A DNA stretch of 64,000 nt. Source: Myxococcus dinghuensis (GTDB lineage Bacteria > Myxococcota > Myxococcia > Myxococcales > Myxococcaceae). Positions within the stretch are counted from its first letter, which is position 1. The number at the start of each line of letters is the position of its first letter. Shown here in pieces: positions 43,201-52,338 of the stretch. The stretch covers positions 343,997 through 407,996 of the forward strand of contig NZ_JAKCFB010000005.1 in NCBI RefSeq assembly GCF_024198235.1, read 5' to 3'. The notes beneath the pieces are model-generated. The model did not search any database. It was not told the origin of the DNA and was given only the letters and a program-made list of their open reading frames with translations. The position numbers and the translations under genes were made by a program.

Positions 43201-43622
43201 AGGAGCAACGACCCGGGAACGCGCGGTTGCTCTTGCGCATGCCCGAGCGCGAGCCCCCTACCGCCCCGCCGCGGTTCGTGCGCATGACGTCCTTCCTCGT
43301 CGAAGGCGACATCCCGCTCTCGGACTCCGGAGCGCGGCTGGGCCTCGTCCGGGATGCCTCGAGAATCCCGCTCGACGACGAGGACGACGACTCGGGCAGC
43401 GCCTCCGCCTCGGGGCTCTCCGCCGGGCGCTACACCTACTTCGTGATGGCCTACGACGAGGAGCGCGAGGAAGCGGTCGTGCACCGCGAGGTGGTGGACG
43501 TCGCCCCGGAAGGCGACACCATTCGACGCATCCAGCCGCGGTGGGCGCCTTACACCCCGGAGCGCATCCGTCATGAGCGCATCCAGATCATCCGCCCGAC
43601 CCGCACCGAGGAGGATGACTGA
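40215..43622 (+). CDS. Exported carboxypeptidase-regulatory-like/Ig-repeat protein, array copy 4
   Basis: A 1135-residue protein. The ATG at 40215 is preferred over the GTG at 40143 because GAGGAGGAAG precedes it and the signal/anchor starts there (MRRRHLGVAGLALLVLGAAA). Cys91 (LSSLPC) and Cys105 are the usual pair. HSRYFETTTDAEGHFSVGPLPEGEY is present. The tail AGRYTYFVMAYDEEREEAVVHREVVDVAP...PRWAPY closes the protein. It is closest to copy 3 in the middle section (VTHALTGEPIERAHV against VTHALTGAPLPSVEV, GGVRGRLV). This is the only full copy without a clear CTGNTANNNT box, so it may depend on transcription from copy 3. Confidence 0.8.
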   Translation: MRRRHLGVAGLALLVLGAAAALLRLRETSPQGPSPTRPALSTRDSVSAPLSPLGTRVLQGTLVDGRGGLVAGVELTATMSVPDESLSSLPCDDTKPGLPLSSPDCTGVPRQRLLGLVLEGRGDTRVVARTTSRADGSFTLEGLPEGTVALWAAGRDRGHVEPEVRTDSGSVRLMLGADRAHSGQVVDEDEQPLEGVRVTLFLPRHSRYFETTTDAEGHFSVGPLPEGEYTRILHAPDPRLLPRYDESRSASGAQDEEQVKLHPPRKLTGRVLAGGHPVADAEVVATRTGQSARTNHEGLFVLEDMPPGRHPLMARSGHQRGQEVAHLKRTDVPPMPLVRIELGAPRSYSGRVKDPQGRPIPDVRVLVEGPDTAKTVTDAQGRFTVVDLTPGDYTLTLKAVGYGDVLRDALQPATTPTGDWVLEPATLIRGVVVDAEGHPVPRAIFQLARTALDEEDAEGDDSPRYPEPEPRTGDPCTGFGPEDERDVIIEQLRADEDGRFVFEREGRGRHALRVDANAYRPLHTVVDAPVANLRLVLQPAARLVGRVVDSHGAPLERVELSLSTGSDATKVLATQTSNEAGHFAFEGLAPGPHVLEARYDTGAHHLQTVPLEVIDGKTLETLVRVDTGQSISGVVVDAANQPMPRIEVRAQSLVSSTASDPPAPSYATTDAQGRFTVERLGRGLCELDLHVPGHELLDASGTGLDSTDEQSPIQVPAGTTDVRLTFRYIGGVRGRLVREDGTPLTTFHLNGESFEDPRGVFQLDFGDPKDTTLSISAPERTPLLREVDIAPGQVKDLGDIILRRERKLRGRVTHALTGEPIERAHVWLLRARSGNHARGLTDRVGDSVTTQPDGSFERDGVEGDDLALEVDLTGGPAHRHRIGAETTWVDIRLLPGASLTGTVTDSTGRPRETSFLLLNDGVGEPSTEADAPPPAMEFSSAEGLFHEGRYTLKRIPPGTYLVIPHVEVSRWEVPPIRFKPRRVVLELGSRQVLDFQEQRPGNARLLLRMPEREPPTAPPRFVRMTSFLVEGDIPLSDSGARLGLVRDASRIPLDDEDDDSGSASASGLSAGRYTYFVMAYDEEREEAVVHREVVDVAPEGDTIRRIQPRWAPYTPERIRHERIQIIRPTRTEEDD

Positions 43623-43668
43623 GCGCCGCGCCGGATCGAGTTCCCGGAGCCCCATGCCGTGAAGCTGT

Positions 43669-43693
43669 TAGGGTCCCTCGCCAGGGAGGGACC
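43669..43693 (+). promoter_or_regulatory. Promoter-like box and 8-bp inverted repeat abutting the start of copy 5
   Basis: TAGGGT (43669-43674, within CTGTTAGGGT) lies 19 nt before the ATG. GGTCCCTC (43672-43679) and GAGGGACC (43686-43693) pair perfectly with a 6-nt loop. The right arm contains the GGGAGG ribosome site and touches the start codon. If TAGGGT is the -10 box the left arm is not in the mRNA, so the symmetry would act on DNA. Confidence 0.45.
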
Positions 43694-46429
43694 ATGCGCT
43701 GGCAATGGCTGCTGATAGGGATTGGCGTGCTCGTCGTGGGCATCGCCCTCGTCATCATCTCGTCGTTCCGGAGGATGGCCTCGACCTCCGCGTCCCAGCC
43801 CCAGCGCCCCACCAGGTCGCGCGAGCTCTCCTTCCCCCGCGAGCCCTCGCCCCCGCCGCGCGGAGGACTGTCCATCCAGGGCACCGTCTTCGACCGCGAG
43901 GGACATCCCGCCGCCGGGGTCGAGGTCACCGCCACGCGGAGCATGCCCGGCGAATCGCTGTCCTCCATCCCCTGTGACGCGGAGGACCCCGACTCCCTCG
44001 CCGTGTCCCGGTTGGAGTGCCGTGGAGGCGCGGCCTCGACGCTGCTCCTCGAGGTCATCCAGGCGGGACGCGGCGACACCCCCGTGGTGGCGCGGACCTC
44101 CTCGCGCGAGGACGGCACGTTCACGGTGGACGGCCTCCCCGAGGGAACGGTCGCGCTGTGGGCGTCGGGTCCCCAGGGCGCCGTGGTGAAGCGCGAGGTG
44201 AGCGCGGGTGACACCCAGGTGCGGCTCTCGCTCGGGACGCCGGAGACACTCTCCGGCCGCGTCATCGACGAGGCCCGGCGCCCCGTGGATGGCGCCCGCG
44301 TGACGGTGTTCCACACCAAGCACTCGCGCTACTTCGAGGCGACCTCCGATGCCCAGGGGCACTTCTCCATCGGCCCGCTCGCGAACGGCCCCCACTCCGT
44401 GGTCATCCGCGCGCCAGGCCTGCTGCCGCTCTACGGGCAGAACGTGCTCCTGGAGGACCAGGGCGACGTGGTGCTCCACCCGCCCCGGCGCATCGTGGGA
44501 CAGGTCGTCACCTCGCGGCAGGAGCCCGCCGCCGACGTCCGCGTGCTGGACGGGGAGACGGGCCACCTCGCCTGGACGGACGTGAACGGCCGCTTCGCCT
44601 TCGAGGACAAAGCCCCGGGCGCCGGGTACCTGACGGCCGGAGACGCGCATCGGCGGGGAAGCGAGTACGTGCAGCTCGAGGAGACGCAGCGGGAGGCGGA
44701 GGTCCGCATCGTGCTCGGCGACCTCGTGTCCATCCCAGGCAAGGTCGTGGACCTGCAGGGCCGCCCCGTCGCGGACGCGGTGGTGACGGCCCGGGCCACC
44801 AGCGCCATCACCCTCCACTCGGCGGAGGCCACCACGGACGCGGAGGGGTTCTTCGTCATGAAGACGCTGCCCATGGGCCCCTGCACGTTCGACGTCGAGG
44901 CAGCGGGGTTCCATGCCATCCAGGGGAGGGAGGGCGCGCTGACCGCCACCACCCGGGCCCTGGCGTTCGCGCTCCAGCCGGCGGTGCTCGTCCAGGGCAC
45001 CCTCGTCGACCCCGAGGGGCGTCCCCTGTCGGGGGTCGCCGTCCAGCTCACGCCCGCCGTCCCCGGCGCGGACGCGGGAGCACCGGCGCCGGACGACACG
45101 TACGACGCCAGCTTCTCGCGCGAGGGCGTGGTCCGGGCCCGCTCCGACGCGAAGGGCCGCTTCGTGTTCGAGCTGACCGAGCCCGGCCGCTTCCACCTGC
45201 GCACCGCGTCCGACGTCCACGTGACGGCGCGCCAGGTCGTGGACGCCCCCGCCAGGGACCTGCGGCTGGTGCTGCGTCCGGGCGGACGGGTGCGAGGCTA
45301 CGTCCTGGATGCCCAGGGCCTGCCACTCTCGGGGGTCTTCCTCTCGGTGCGCGCCGGCCCCGAGGCCCCGCTCACGGAGGCGCCAGCGCTGTCGGACCCG
45401 GATGGAAGCTTCACGCTCGGAGGCATCGCGCCTGGGCGACATGCGCTCGTGGCCGTCTTCGACCATGGGGCGCCCCACCGCGCGTCGCTCCCCGTCGAGG
45501 TGCTCGGCGCGGAGACCGTGCAGGTGACGATGACGATGGACACCGGCCTGAGCGTGTCCGGCGTCGTCGTGGACGAGGAGGGCCGCCCCGTTCCCGACGT
45601 CACGGTGGTGGGGAGGTCCACGCGCGAGACCTTCGCGCACCGGGCCCGCGACGGGGAGCGCTTCTCCATCTCCGACTCGGCGGGCTACCCGGACGCGACG
45701 GGGCGCTTCACCGTGAAGCACCTGCTGCCCGGGCCCTGTCAGCTCGGCACCCTCGCCCATGGGTACACGCTGCGCGACGGGACCCACCCCGCGCCCGAAT
45801 CCGGAGAGGCGCTGCCGACCCTCACGGTCCCCGCGGGCTCGACGGAGGTGCGGTTGGTGATGCGCTACAACGGAGGCGTCCGCGGACGGCTCCTCCGTGA
45901 GGACGGCACGCCCCTCACCCGCTTCGACATCGACGACGGGGAAGAGCGTTCGAGCGACGGCACCTTCGTCGTCCACCTGAGCACGCCGGGCCCCCGGTGG
46001 CTGACCTTCTCCGCGCCCGGACTCGGTCGCAGGGTGCACGCGGTGGAGTTCGAGCGCGGCAAGCTGCGCGACCTGGGCGACATCGTCATGAAGGCCGGCG
46101 TGACCGTGAACGGCCGGGTCGTCGACGCGACGACCTCCGCCCCCGTCCCCGACGCGGAGCTCCAGGTCTACATGACCCGGACGAACCTGGCGTCCCTGTC
46201 GCACGAGGCGAGCATCCGGCTCTCCCTCGACCTGCCGCCCATCGACGCCACGTCCACCCGCGCCGACGGCACCTTCACGCTCCACGACATCGACCCCGCC
46301 GACGTGGCCCTCGTCGTCCAGCACCCGGCCTATCCCCCGCGCCCCCACGAGCTGGCGGGCCATGGCACGCAGGTGGAGCTCCGCCTGGAGCGCGAAGGCG
46401 CCGCGCCCCACACCACGACGGGCGAGTAG
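43694..46429 (+). CDS. Exported carboxypeptidase-regulatory-like/Ig-repeat protein, array copy 5 (short at the C-terminus)
   Basis: A 911-residue protein. Anchor 5-24 (WLLIGIGVLVVGIALVIISS), Cys94 (LSSIPC) and Cys109. VTVFHTKHSRYFEATSDAQGHFSIGPL follows. The repeats run in register with copies 4 and 6 as far as VTVNGRVVDATTSAPVPDAEL and a following domain. The protein then stops at GTQVELRLEREGAAPHTTTGE. The last two repeats and the AGRYTYF...HREVVDV...PxW closing block found in copies 3, 4, 6 and 8 are missing. This looks like a 3' deletion or early stop that left a stable short form. Confidence 0.8.
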   Translation: MRWQWLLIGIGVLVVGIALVIISSFRRMASTSASQPQRPTRSRELSFPREPSPPPRGGLSIQGTVFDREGHPAAGVEVTATRSMPGESLSSIPCDAEDPDSLAVSRLECRGGAASTLLLEVIQAGRGDTPVVARTSSREDGTFTVDGLPEGTVALWASGPQGAVVKREVSAGDTQVRLSLGTPETLSGRVIDEARRPVDGARVTVFHTKHSRYFEATSDAQGHFSIGPLANGPHSVVIRAPGLLPLYGQNVLLEDQGDVVLHPPRRIVGQVVTSRQEPAADVRVLDGETGHLAWTDVNGRFAFEDKAPGAGYLTAGDAHRRGSEYVQLEETQREAEVRIVLGDLVSIPGKVVDLQGRPVADAVVTARATSAITLHSAEATTDAEGFFVMKTLPMGPCTFDVEAAGFHAIQGREGALTATTRALAFALQPAVLVQGTLVDPEGRPLSGVAVQLTPAVPGADAGAPAPDDTYDASFSREGVVRARSDAKGRFVFELTEPGRFHLRTASDVHVTARQVVDAPARDLRLVLRPGGRVRGYVLDAQGLPLSGVFLSVRAGPEAPLTEAPALSDPDGSFTLGGIAPGRHALVAVFDHGAPHRASLPVEVLGAETVQVTMTMDTGLSVSGVVVDEEGRPVPDVTVVGRSTRETFAHRARDGERFSISDSAGYPDATGRFTVKHLLPGPCQLGTLAHGYTLRDGTHPAPESGEALPTLTVPAGSTEVRLVMRYNGGVRGRLLREDGTPLTRFDIDDGEERSSDGTFVVHLSTPGPRWLTFSAPGLGRRVHAVEFERGKLRDLGDIVMKAGVTVNGRVVDATTSAPVPDAELQVYMTRTNLASLSHEASIRLSLDLPPIDATSTRADGTFTLHDIDPADVALVVQHPAYPPRPHELAGHGTQVELRLEREGAAPHTTTGE

Positions 46430-46470
46430 GAGCGACGGGGCCGGGGCGAGATGCGCCTCCTGTCTCCTGG

Positions 46471-46490
46471 TAGCATTCGTCACCGGGAGG
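46471..46490 (+). promoter_or_regulatory. Promoter-like TAGCAT and inverted repeat over the ribosome site of copy 6
   Basis: TAGCAT (46471-46476, within CTGGTAGCAT) lies 19 nt before the ATG at 46496, the same distance as in copy 5. CTCCTGGT just before it can pair with ACCGGGAG (one G-U), whose GGGAGG is the Shine-Dalgarno. Confidence 0.4.
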
Positions 46491-46495
46491 GACTC

Positions 46496-49400
46496 ATGCG
46501 CAGGCAAGCCCTGGTGGCCGTCGTGCTCGGCGCGCTCGCGGTGGGCATCGTCGTGGCCGTCGTCGCCCTCCGGGACACGGGCACGGAGGCGCCGGAGCCA
46601 CGCCCGAGCGTCGCGACGTCGCGGGTGCTTCCCGGCCCTCGGGAACCCTCGCCGCCTCCGCGCGGCGCGCTGTCCATCCAGGGCACCGTCGTGGACCGTG
46701 ACGGGAACCCCGTCGCGGGGGTCGAGGTCTCCGCCTCCCGGAGCATGCCCGGCGAGTCGCTGTCCTCCCTGCCCTGCGGAGCGGAGACGCCGGACACCGT
46801 CCTGTCCTCGACGGAGTGCGCGCAGGGGTCGTGGCAGGTGCTCATCGGGCTCGTCGAGGAGGGCCGCGGCGCCGCGCCCGTGGTGACGCGGACGACGTCC
46901 CGCGGGGACGGCACCTTCACGTTGGAGGGCCTGCCCGAGGGCGCCGTCGCGTTGTGGGCCGTAGGCGCCCAGGGCGCCGTGGTCGCGCCCCGGGTGGAGG
47001 CGGGCGCGACGCAGGTGCGCCTCACGCTCGGACGCGGCGCTCCGCTCTCCGGCCGCGTCGTCGACGAGACCCTGCGCCCCCTGCCCGGCGCCAGCGTGAC
47101 GCTCTTCCTCGCCGAGCACTCGCGCTACTTCGAGACGAGCACCGACACACTGGGCCGCTTCTCGCTCGGTCCGCTGCCCGCGGGGCGCTACGGGTTCGTC
47201 GCCAGCCAGCCCGGCTTGATGCCCGAGTACCTGGTGGAGGTCGCGCCCACGAACCTGGGGGACGTGGTGCTCCATCCGTCCCGGCGCATCGTCGGTCAGG
47301 TCCTCACCGTGGAGCAGCGGCCCGTCGCGGGAATCGAGGTCCGGATGGAGGAGAACGGGCAGTCCACGCGGACGGGCGAGGACGGCCGCTTCGTCATCGA
47401 GGGCGTGGCCCCGAGCGACTACACGGTGACCGCCCACGACCCGAGGCAGTGGGGCAGCCAGAGCGTGACGCTCGGCGAGGAGCAGCGGGAGGTGGAGGTC
47501 CGCATCGTCGTCGAGTCCCTCGTCCACGTCCGCGGCACGGTGCAGGACCCGGAGGGACATCCCATCCCGGACGCCGTGGTCAGGGTGATGGGCGACGGCT
47601 CCGAGGACTTCGACGCGTGGACCACCACGGATGCCCAGGGGAACTTCACGCTGGAGACGCTGTTGCTCGGCCCCTGCACCTACGTGGTCGAGGCCGCGGG
47701 GTTCCAGGACCTGAAGGGCGAGGAAGGCGAGCTGTCCACCCCCGCGCCACCCCCCCGGACCTTCGTGCTCGAACCCGCCGTGCTCATCCAGGGCCTCCTC
47801 GTCGATGAAGCGGGGAAGCCCGTGCCGGACGTCATCGTCCAGCTCACGGCCTCGCCACCGCGTGAGGAGCAGCACCCGCCGACAGAGGAGGAAGCGGACA
47901 CGCCCGGCACGTACGAGGATGCCCCGGACGACCCCGCCCTCGGCGGCGTCGAGGAGAACCGGCTCGCGTCCGATGCGAACGGCCGCTTCCAGTTCGAGCT
48001 CGACAGGCCCGGGCGCTTCCACCTGAGCACCGAGTCCGAGCACTTCCTGAAGGTCCAGCGGAGCGTGGACGCCCCGGCGACCGACGTGCGCCTGGTCCTG
48101 AGTTCGGGAGGGCGCGTCGTGGGCCGGGTGGTGGACGGGCAGGGCGAGCCGCTCCCGGCCGCCGTGCTGTCCGTACACGCGAGCCCCGACACCCTGCCCG
48201 TGGCCCTGCCGGTCCGGCCCGACGAGGAGGGTCGCTTCCAGATCGAAGCCGTCCCCCCGGGCCGCCATGTCCTCCTGGCCGCCTTCGACGCCAACCTCCC
48301 CCACCGGGAGACGGTCCCCATCGAAGTGTTCGGCACGGAGACGGTGACGGTCACGGTGCGGCTGGACGCGGGCCTGAGCGTGTCCGGCGTCGTCGTGGAC
48401 GAAGCGAACCGCCCCATCCCTGGCGCCACGGTGACGGCGACCCCGCTCACGGCGACCCCCTCGCACCTGAGACATCTCGGAGCGGGCTTCTCGACCGCGT
48501 CCTCGCGGGGGGTCGCGGACGAGACGGGGCGCTTCACGGTGAAGCACCTGCTGCCGGGCCCCTGCAAGCTCCAGGTCGAAGCGGACGGCCACTCGCTGCG
48601 TGGAGATCCACCCGTGGACGCCAAACCGGAGGAGTCACGCCCCTCCGTCCAGGTGCTCGCCGGGGCGAAGGACGTCCGGCTGGTGCTCCAGTACGACGGC
48701 GGCGTCCGCGGGCGGTTGCTCCACGAGGACGGCTCGCCCGTCGTCCACTTCAGCGTGAACGAGCGCGAGTACCGCGAGGCCGACGGCACCTTCGTCCGCG
48801 ACGGGTTCAGCGGGGGCTCGGGGTGGCTGACCCTCTCCGCGCCCGGGCTCAACCACGTCGTGCGCCTGGTGGACGCGCCCGTCGGCCAGCTGGTGGACCT
48901 GGGCGACATCGTCATGAAGGCCGGAAGGAAGGTGCGCGGCAGGGTGGTCGACGCGGTGGACTCCGCGCCCATCTCCGGTGCCACCGTCGAGGCCACCCTC
49001 TCCCAGGCGTACGTGGCGACGGTGATGGACGCGGAGACCGCCAGGCTCTCCTCGCCGCCGTCCCCGGGCACCACCGTCACCCGCCGCGACGGCACCTTCG
49101 AGTTCGACGACGTGGAAGGCGAGCAGTTCACCCTCAAGGTCGACCACCCGGACCACCTGACCCGGCTCCAACCCCTTGGCGCGGGTGACACCCCGTTGGA
49201 GGTCCGCCTGGCACGGGGAGCGCGGCTGTCGGGCACCGTGACGGACCGACGGGGCAAGCCGGTGGACGGGCGCATCCGGGCGTTGTCGCTGGGCCCCCCG
49301 CAGAAGACGCTCGACCTCATCGATGTCACGGAGGGGGAGTTCGAGGTGTCCCAGCTCGCGCCGGGCACCTACGCGTTGAAGGCCGTGATGCGGCATCCGG

Positions 49401-49840
49401 AGACGGGAGAGGTCTTCTCGTTCGTCCCCCAGGTCGTGACCCTGGCGTCCGGGGAGGCGCGGACGCTCGCCTTCCGCGAGCAGGTGGAGAGCACCCGGGT
49501 GACGTTGGCCATGAGCCCGGGGCCCTCGGGCGAGCAGTTCCTCACCACCTCCTGTTCGGTCGTCCCGGGAGACGTCCCCACGCCCCGCACGGCGACCGAG
49601 CTGATCGTGCTCAACCGGACCGTGGCCATCCCCCTCGACCAGGCCCCGACCCAACCCTGGGGCCACTTCACGATGAGCCTGCCCGCCGGGCGATACACCG
49701 TCTTCGTGGTGGGAATCGTGGTCGGGAGCGGCGACGAGATGCTCCACCGGCAGGTGCTGGACGTGCCCCGGGAGGGCGCGCTGTCGCTCACGGTCGAGCC
49801 CGTGTGGCAGCCGTTGGCGCCCGGCTCGCCACGCGACTGA
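46496..49840 (+). CDS. Exported carboxypeptidase-regulatory-like/Ig-repeat protein, array copy 6
   Basis: A 1114-residue protein. The ATG at 46496 follows GGGAGGG and starts the signal/anchor (MRRQALVAVVLGALAVGIVV). The linker PREPSPPPRGALSIQGTVVDRDG is nearly identical to that of copy 5, and Cys94 (LSSLPC) pairs with Cys108. HSRYFETSTDTLGRFSLGPLPAGRY follows. The closing region is complete (AGRYTVFVVGIVVGSGDEMLHRQVLDVP...EPVWQPL). Overall it is closest to copy 5 over their shared length, suggesting these two are the most recent duplication. The stop codon overlaps the promoter-like element of copy 7. Confidence 0.8.
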   Translation: MRRQALVAVVLGALAVGIVVAVVALRDTGTEAPEPRPSVATSRVLPGPREPSPPPRGALSIQGTVVDRDGNPVAGVEVSASRSMPGESLSSLPCGAETPDTVLSSTECAQGSWQVLIGLVEEGRGAAPVVTRTTSRGDGTFTLEGLPEGAVALWAVGAQGAVVAPRVEAGATQVRLTLGRGAPLSGRVVDETLRPLPGASVTLFLAEHSRYFETSTDTLGRFSLGPLPAGRYGFVASQPGLMPEYLVEVAPTNLGDVVLHPSRRIVGQVLTVEQRPVAGIEVRMEENGQSTRTGEDGRFVIEGVAPSDYTVTAHDPRQWGSQSVTLGEEQREVEVRIVVESLVHVRGTVQDPEGHPIPDAVVRVMGDGSEDFDAWTTTDAQGNFTLETLLLGPCTYVVEAAGFQDLKGEEGELSTPAPPPRTFVLEPAVLIQGLLVDEAGKPVPDVIVQLTASPPREEQHPPTEEEADTPGTYEDAPDDPALGGVEENRLASDANGRFQFELDRPGRFHLSTESEHFLKVQRSVDAPATDVRLVLSSGGRVVGRVVDGQGEPLPAAVLSVHASPDTLPVALPVRPDEEGRFQIEAVPPGRHVLLAAFDANLPHRETVPIEVFGTETVTVTVRLDAGLSVSGVVVDEANRPIPGATVTATPLTATPSHLRHLGAGFSTASSRGVADETGRFTVKHLLPGPCKLQVEADGHSLRGDPPVDAKPEESRPSVQVLAGAKDVRLVLQYDGGVRGRLLHEDGSPVVHFSVNEREYREADGTFVRDGFSGGSGWLTLSAPGLNHVVRLVDAPVGQLVDLGDIVMKAGRKVRGRVVDAVDSAPISGATVEATLSQAYVATVMDAETARLSSPPSPGTTVTRRDGTFEFDDVEGEQFTLKVDHPDHLTRLQPLGAGDTPLEVRLARGARLSGTVTDRRGKPVDGRIRALSLGPPQKTLDLIDVTEGEFEVSQLAPGTYALKAVMRHPETGEVFSFVPQVVTLASGEARTLAFREQVESTRVTLAMSPGPSGEQFLTTSCSVVPGDVPTPRTATELIVLNRTVAIPLDQAPTQPWGHFTMSLPAGRYTVFVVGIVVGSGDEMLHRQVLDVPREGALSLTVEPVWQPLAPGSPRD

Positions 49841-49846
49841 TAGCGT
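49841..49846 (+). promoter_or_regulatory. Possible -10 element TAGCGT of array copy 7
   Basis: CTGATAGCGT (49837-49846) covers the stop codon of copy 6 and ends 7 nt before the ATG at 49854, again a leaderless geometry. It also argues against the GTG at 49845 as the start of copy 7. Confidence 0.4.
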
Positions 49847-49853
49847 GGAAGCC

Positions 49854-52313
49854 ATGAACGGAAGCGCCCGAATGGCCGTCGCAGTGTGGACCCTGTGGGC
49901 CACGGTGGCGCTCGCGAGCTCCGGGCCCCCCAGCCGGGGTGGCGTGGCGGACGCGACGACTGCCCCGGTCGCAGGGAAGCAGCACGCGAAGGCGCGCGTG
50001 TCCCTGGACGAGGGCCTGGCGGAGCCGCTGCGCATCCCGGGGCGGGTCCGTGACGAGGCGGGCCAACCCGTCGCGGGCGCCACCGTGAAGGTCCACGTGG
50101 GCGACGCGCAGCGCGTGGAGCGGGAGGCCACCACGGGCGCCGACGGGCGTTTCATGCTGGAGACCCCGCCGCTGGGCCCGTGTCGCTTCGACGTGGAGGC
50201 GGTGGGCTACCTGGACATCGCGGGGCAGGAGGGAATGGTGGTGGCGAGCACCCGCGCGCTGGACTTTCGCCTGAAGCGCGCCGCCGTCATCCACGGCATC
50301 GTGGTCGACACCTCGGGCGCTCCCATCCTCGGCGCCCGGCTGTGGCTCGAGCGGCTCGAGGCACGGACGCCCGAGTCGCGCCCCTCCGTCGCTTCGGACG
50401 GGGACTCCGTCCTCGAGCGTCCGACGGTCGACGACGAGACGACCACGCTGGATACGGACACGACGGGGCGCTTCCGCTTCGAGCTCGCGAGGCCCGGACG
50501 CTTCCGCCTGTACACATCCGCGCCGCGCTTCTTCCACAACCACCTCCGGATGACCACGGACGTGGACACGCCCGCGGAGGACCTGCGCCTGGTGATGCAA
50601 CCCGGCGCGCTCCTGAAGGGCACGGTGGTGGACACGCAGGGCGTCCCCGTCGAGAGCGCCGACATCCAGCTGCTGTGGGCGACGACGCCGGCCGGAGCCC
50701 CGGAGGAGGAGGCACGCACCCAGACGCAGGCGAACGGCACGTTCTTCCTCGGGAGTCTCTTCCCCGGGGACTACCTGCTCCGAGCCACGCCCCGAGGCGG
50801 AGGCAGCGCGACGACCGTGCCCGTCCACATCGAGGGGACACGGGTCGACCCCGTGAGGCTGGAGCTGAAGACAGCCCCCGTTGCCCCGCTCTCGGGCATC
50901 GTCGTGGACGAAGCGGGCGCTCCGCTCCGCGAGGTCTTCGTGAGCGTCCAGTCGAGCGGAGCGACGGAGTCGCGGGAGTGGAGCGGCACCGCCCGGTCCG
51001 ACGCGCGGGGGCGCTTCACCGTGAAGCACGTGCCCCACGGCCCCTTCCGCATCTCCATCATGTCGGATACCCACACGCTGCTCACGACGCCGCCCACCCC
51101 GCCGATGAGCGTGGGGGGCGAGGTGGCGAAGCGCGAGTTCCCGGCGGGCACTTCGGAGGTGCGGTTGGTGCTCCGCTACAACGGCGGCGTCCGGGGACGC
51201 GTGGTCCGCGAGGACGGCACCCCGGTCGTCCGCTTCTCCGTCTCCGGTCAGGACTTCGAGTCCCCCGAGGGCGTCTTCCAGCTCCACTCCCGGCCCGCTC
51301 CCTTCCGGAGGGTCCACGTCTCCGCTCCGGGGCTCGCCGTCCTGGAGACGTCGACGCAGGTCGCCTCCGGGAAGACGACCGACGTGGGGGACCTGGTGTT
51401 GAAGGAGGGCTGGAGCCTCCGGGGTCGGGTGCTCGACGAGCGGACCTCCGCGCCCATCGTGGGCGTCACGGTCAAGGCCCGCCCCGAACCCGTGGACCCC
51501 AACGCCTCCCTGCGCCCCCTGCCCATCGGCACCGTCACCACGAATCCCGAGGGTGCCTTCGAGCTGCCCCACGTGGCGGCGGAGCGGCTGACGCTGGAGT
51601 CCTCCCATCCGGGCTACCTCCCGGGCACCCACCGGCTCGGTGCTGGCGAGCGTGAGGCGACGCTCCGGATGTCACCCGCGGCCCAGCTCTCCCTCACCGC
51701 GGTGAACCGGCTGGGCCGTCCGGTCTCGTCGGCCGACGTCCAGCTCCGATGCGAGGACGACCCGACGGTCGAGGCGACCAGTGACCTCCGCGACGGCGCC
51801 GGCCACGCGCGGGAGTTGAAGCCATGTCGCGGCTACGTGGTGGCCCTCTCCGAGGGCCGCATCGAACGAGACGACGAGGAGCCGAGCGCGGTCCGCTTCC
51901 TGCCCCAACGCGTGAGCCTGCCCGCCGGCGCCCACGCGCGCCTCGCCTTCCGCGAGATGACGGGCCCCACCACGTTGACCCTGCGTCACGCCACGCCCCT
52001 GCCCCGCCTGCCTTCCGGTGAGAAGGTCGCCCTCTCCGAGGTGCTCCTCGTCCCAGGTGACGTGTCCCTCCCCACCACGAAAAAAGGACTGCGCCTGCCG
52101 CGCCTGTTGCGCGTCCCGGAGACGTCCCATGACGACACCACCACCACCTTCACCGCCCTCTCCGCCGGGCAATACACGCTGCTCCTCGTGGGGGAGGTCG
52201 AGGGCTCCGAGCCCGGCTTCGTGGTCCACCGCGCGCGCGTGAACGTGGAGGGCAAGGCCCACGAAGCCCGGGAGCCGAAGCCCGCGTGGCAGCGGCTCGC
52301 CCCGGGCGGGTGA
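49854..52313 (+). CDS. Carboxypeptidase-regulatory-like/Ig-repeat protein, array copy 7 (lacks the N-terminal domains)
   Basis: An 819-residue protein. It has a cleavable-looking signal peptide (MAVAVWTLWATVALASSGPP) where the others have a membrane anchor. It lacks the first three domains, including the LSxLPC cysteine pair and the HSRYFE block. It enters the family at PGRVRDEAGQPVAGATVKVHVGD...GRFMLETPPLGPCRFDVEA, which matches about residues 350-400 of copy 8. The rest is complete to AGQYTLLLVGEVEG...VHRARVNVEGKAHEAREPKPAWQRL. The start may instead be the in-frame Met 6 codons later. It was either truncated and given a new signal or is an ancestral short form. Confidence 0.78.
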   Translation: MNGSARMAVAVWTLWATVALASSGPPSRGGVADATTAPVAGKQHAKARVSLDEGLAEPLRIPGRVRDEAGQPVAGATVKVHVGDAQRVEREATTGADGRFMLETPPLGPCRFDVEAVGYLDIAGQEGMVVASTRALDFRLKRAAVIHGIVVDTSGAPILGARLWLERLEARTPESRPSVASDGDSVLERPTVDDETTTLDTDTTGRFRFELARPGRFRLYTSAPRFFHNHLRMTTDVDTPAEDLRLVMQPGALLKGTVVDTQGVPVESADIQLLWATTPAGAPEEEARTQTQANGTFFLGSLFPGDYLLRATPRGGGSATTVPVHIEGTRVDPVRLELKTAPVAPLSGIVVDEAGAPLREVFVSVQSSGATESREWSGTARSDARGRFTVKHVPHGPFRISIMSDTHTLLTTPPTPPMSVGGEVAKREFPAGTSEVRLVLRYNGGVRGRVVREDGTPVVRFSVSGQDFESPEGVFQLHSRPAPFRRVHVSAPGLAVLETSTQVASGKTTDVGDLVLKEGWSLRGRVLDERTSAPIVGVTVKARPEPVDPNASLRPLPIGTVTTNPEGAFELPHVAAERLTLESSHPGYLPGTHRLGAGEREATLRMSPAAQLSLTAVNRLGRPVSSADVQLRCEDDPTVEATSDLRDGAGHARELKPCRGYVVALSEGRIERDDEEPSAVRFLPQRVSLPAGAHARLAFREMTGPTTLTLRHATPLPRLPSGEKVALSEVLLVPGDVSLPTTKKGLRLPRLLRVPETSHDDTTTTFTALSAGQYTLLLVGEVEGSEPGFVVHRARVNVEGKAHEAREPKPAWQRLAPGG

Positions 52314-52338
52314 CGTCACGACGTGACGCATGCCCTGG

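Noticed and set aside
43571..48592. Very long minus-strand open frame (1673 codons) opposite array copies 5 and 6
   Set aside because: High G+C codon bias on the plus strand leaves the antisense frame open. The product is His/Arg/Gly-rich without domains, and similar antisense frames lie opposite other copies.
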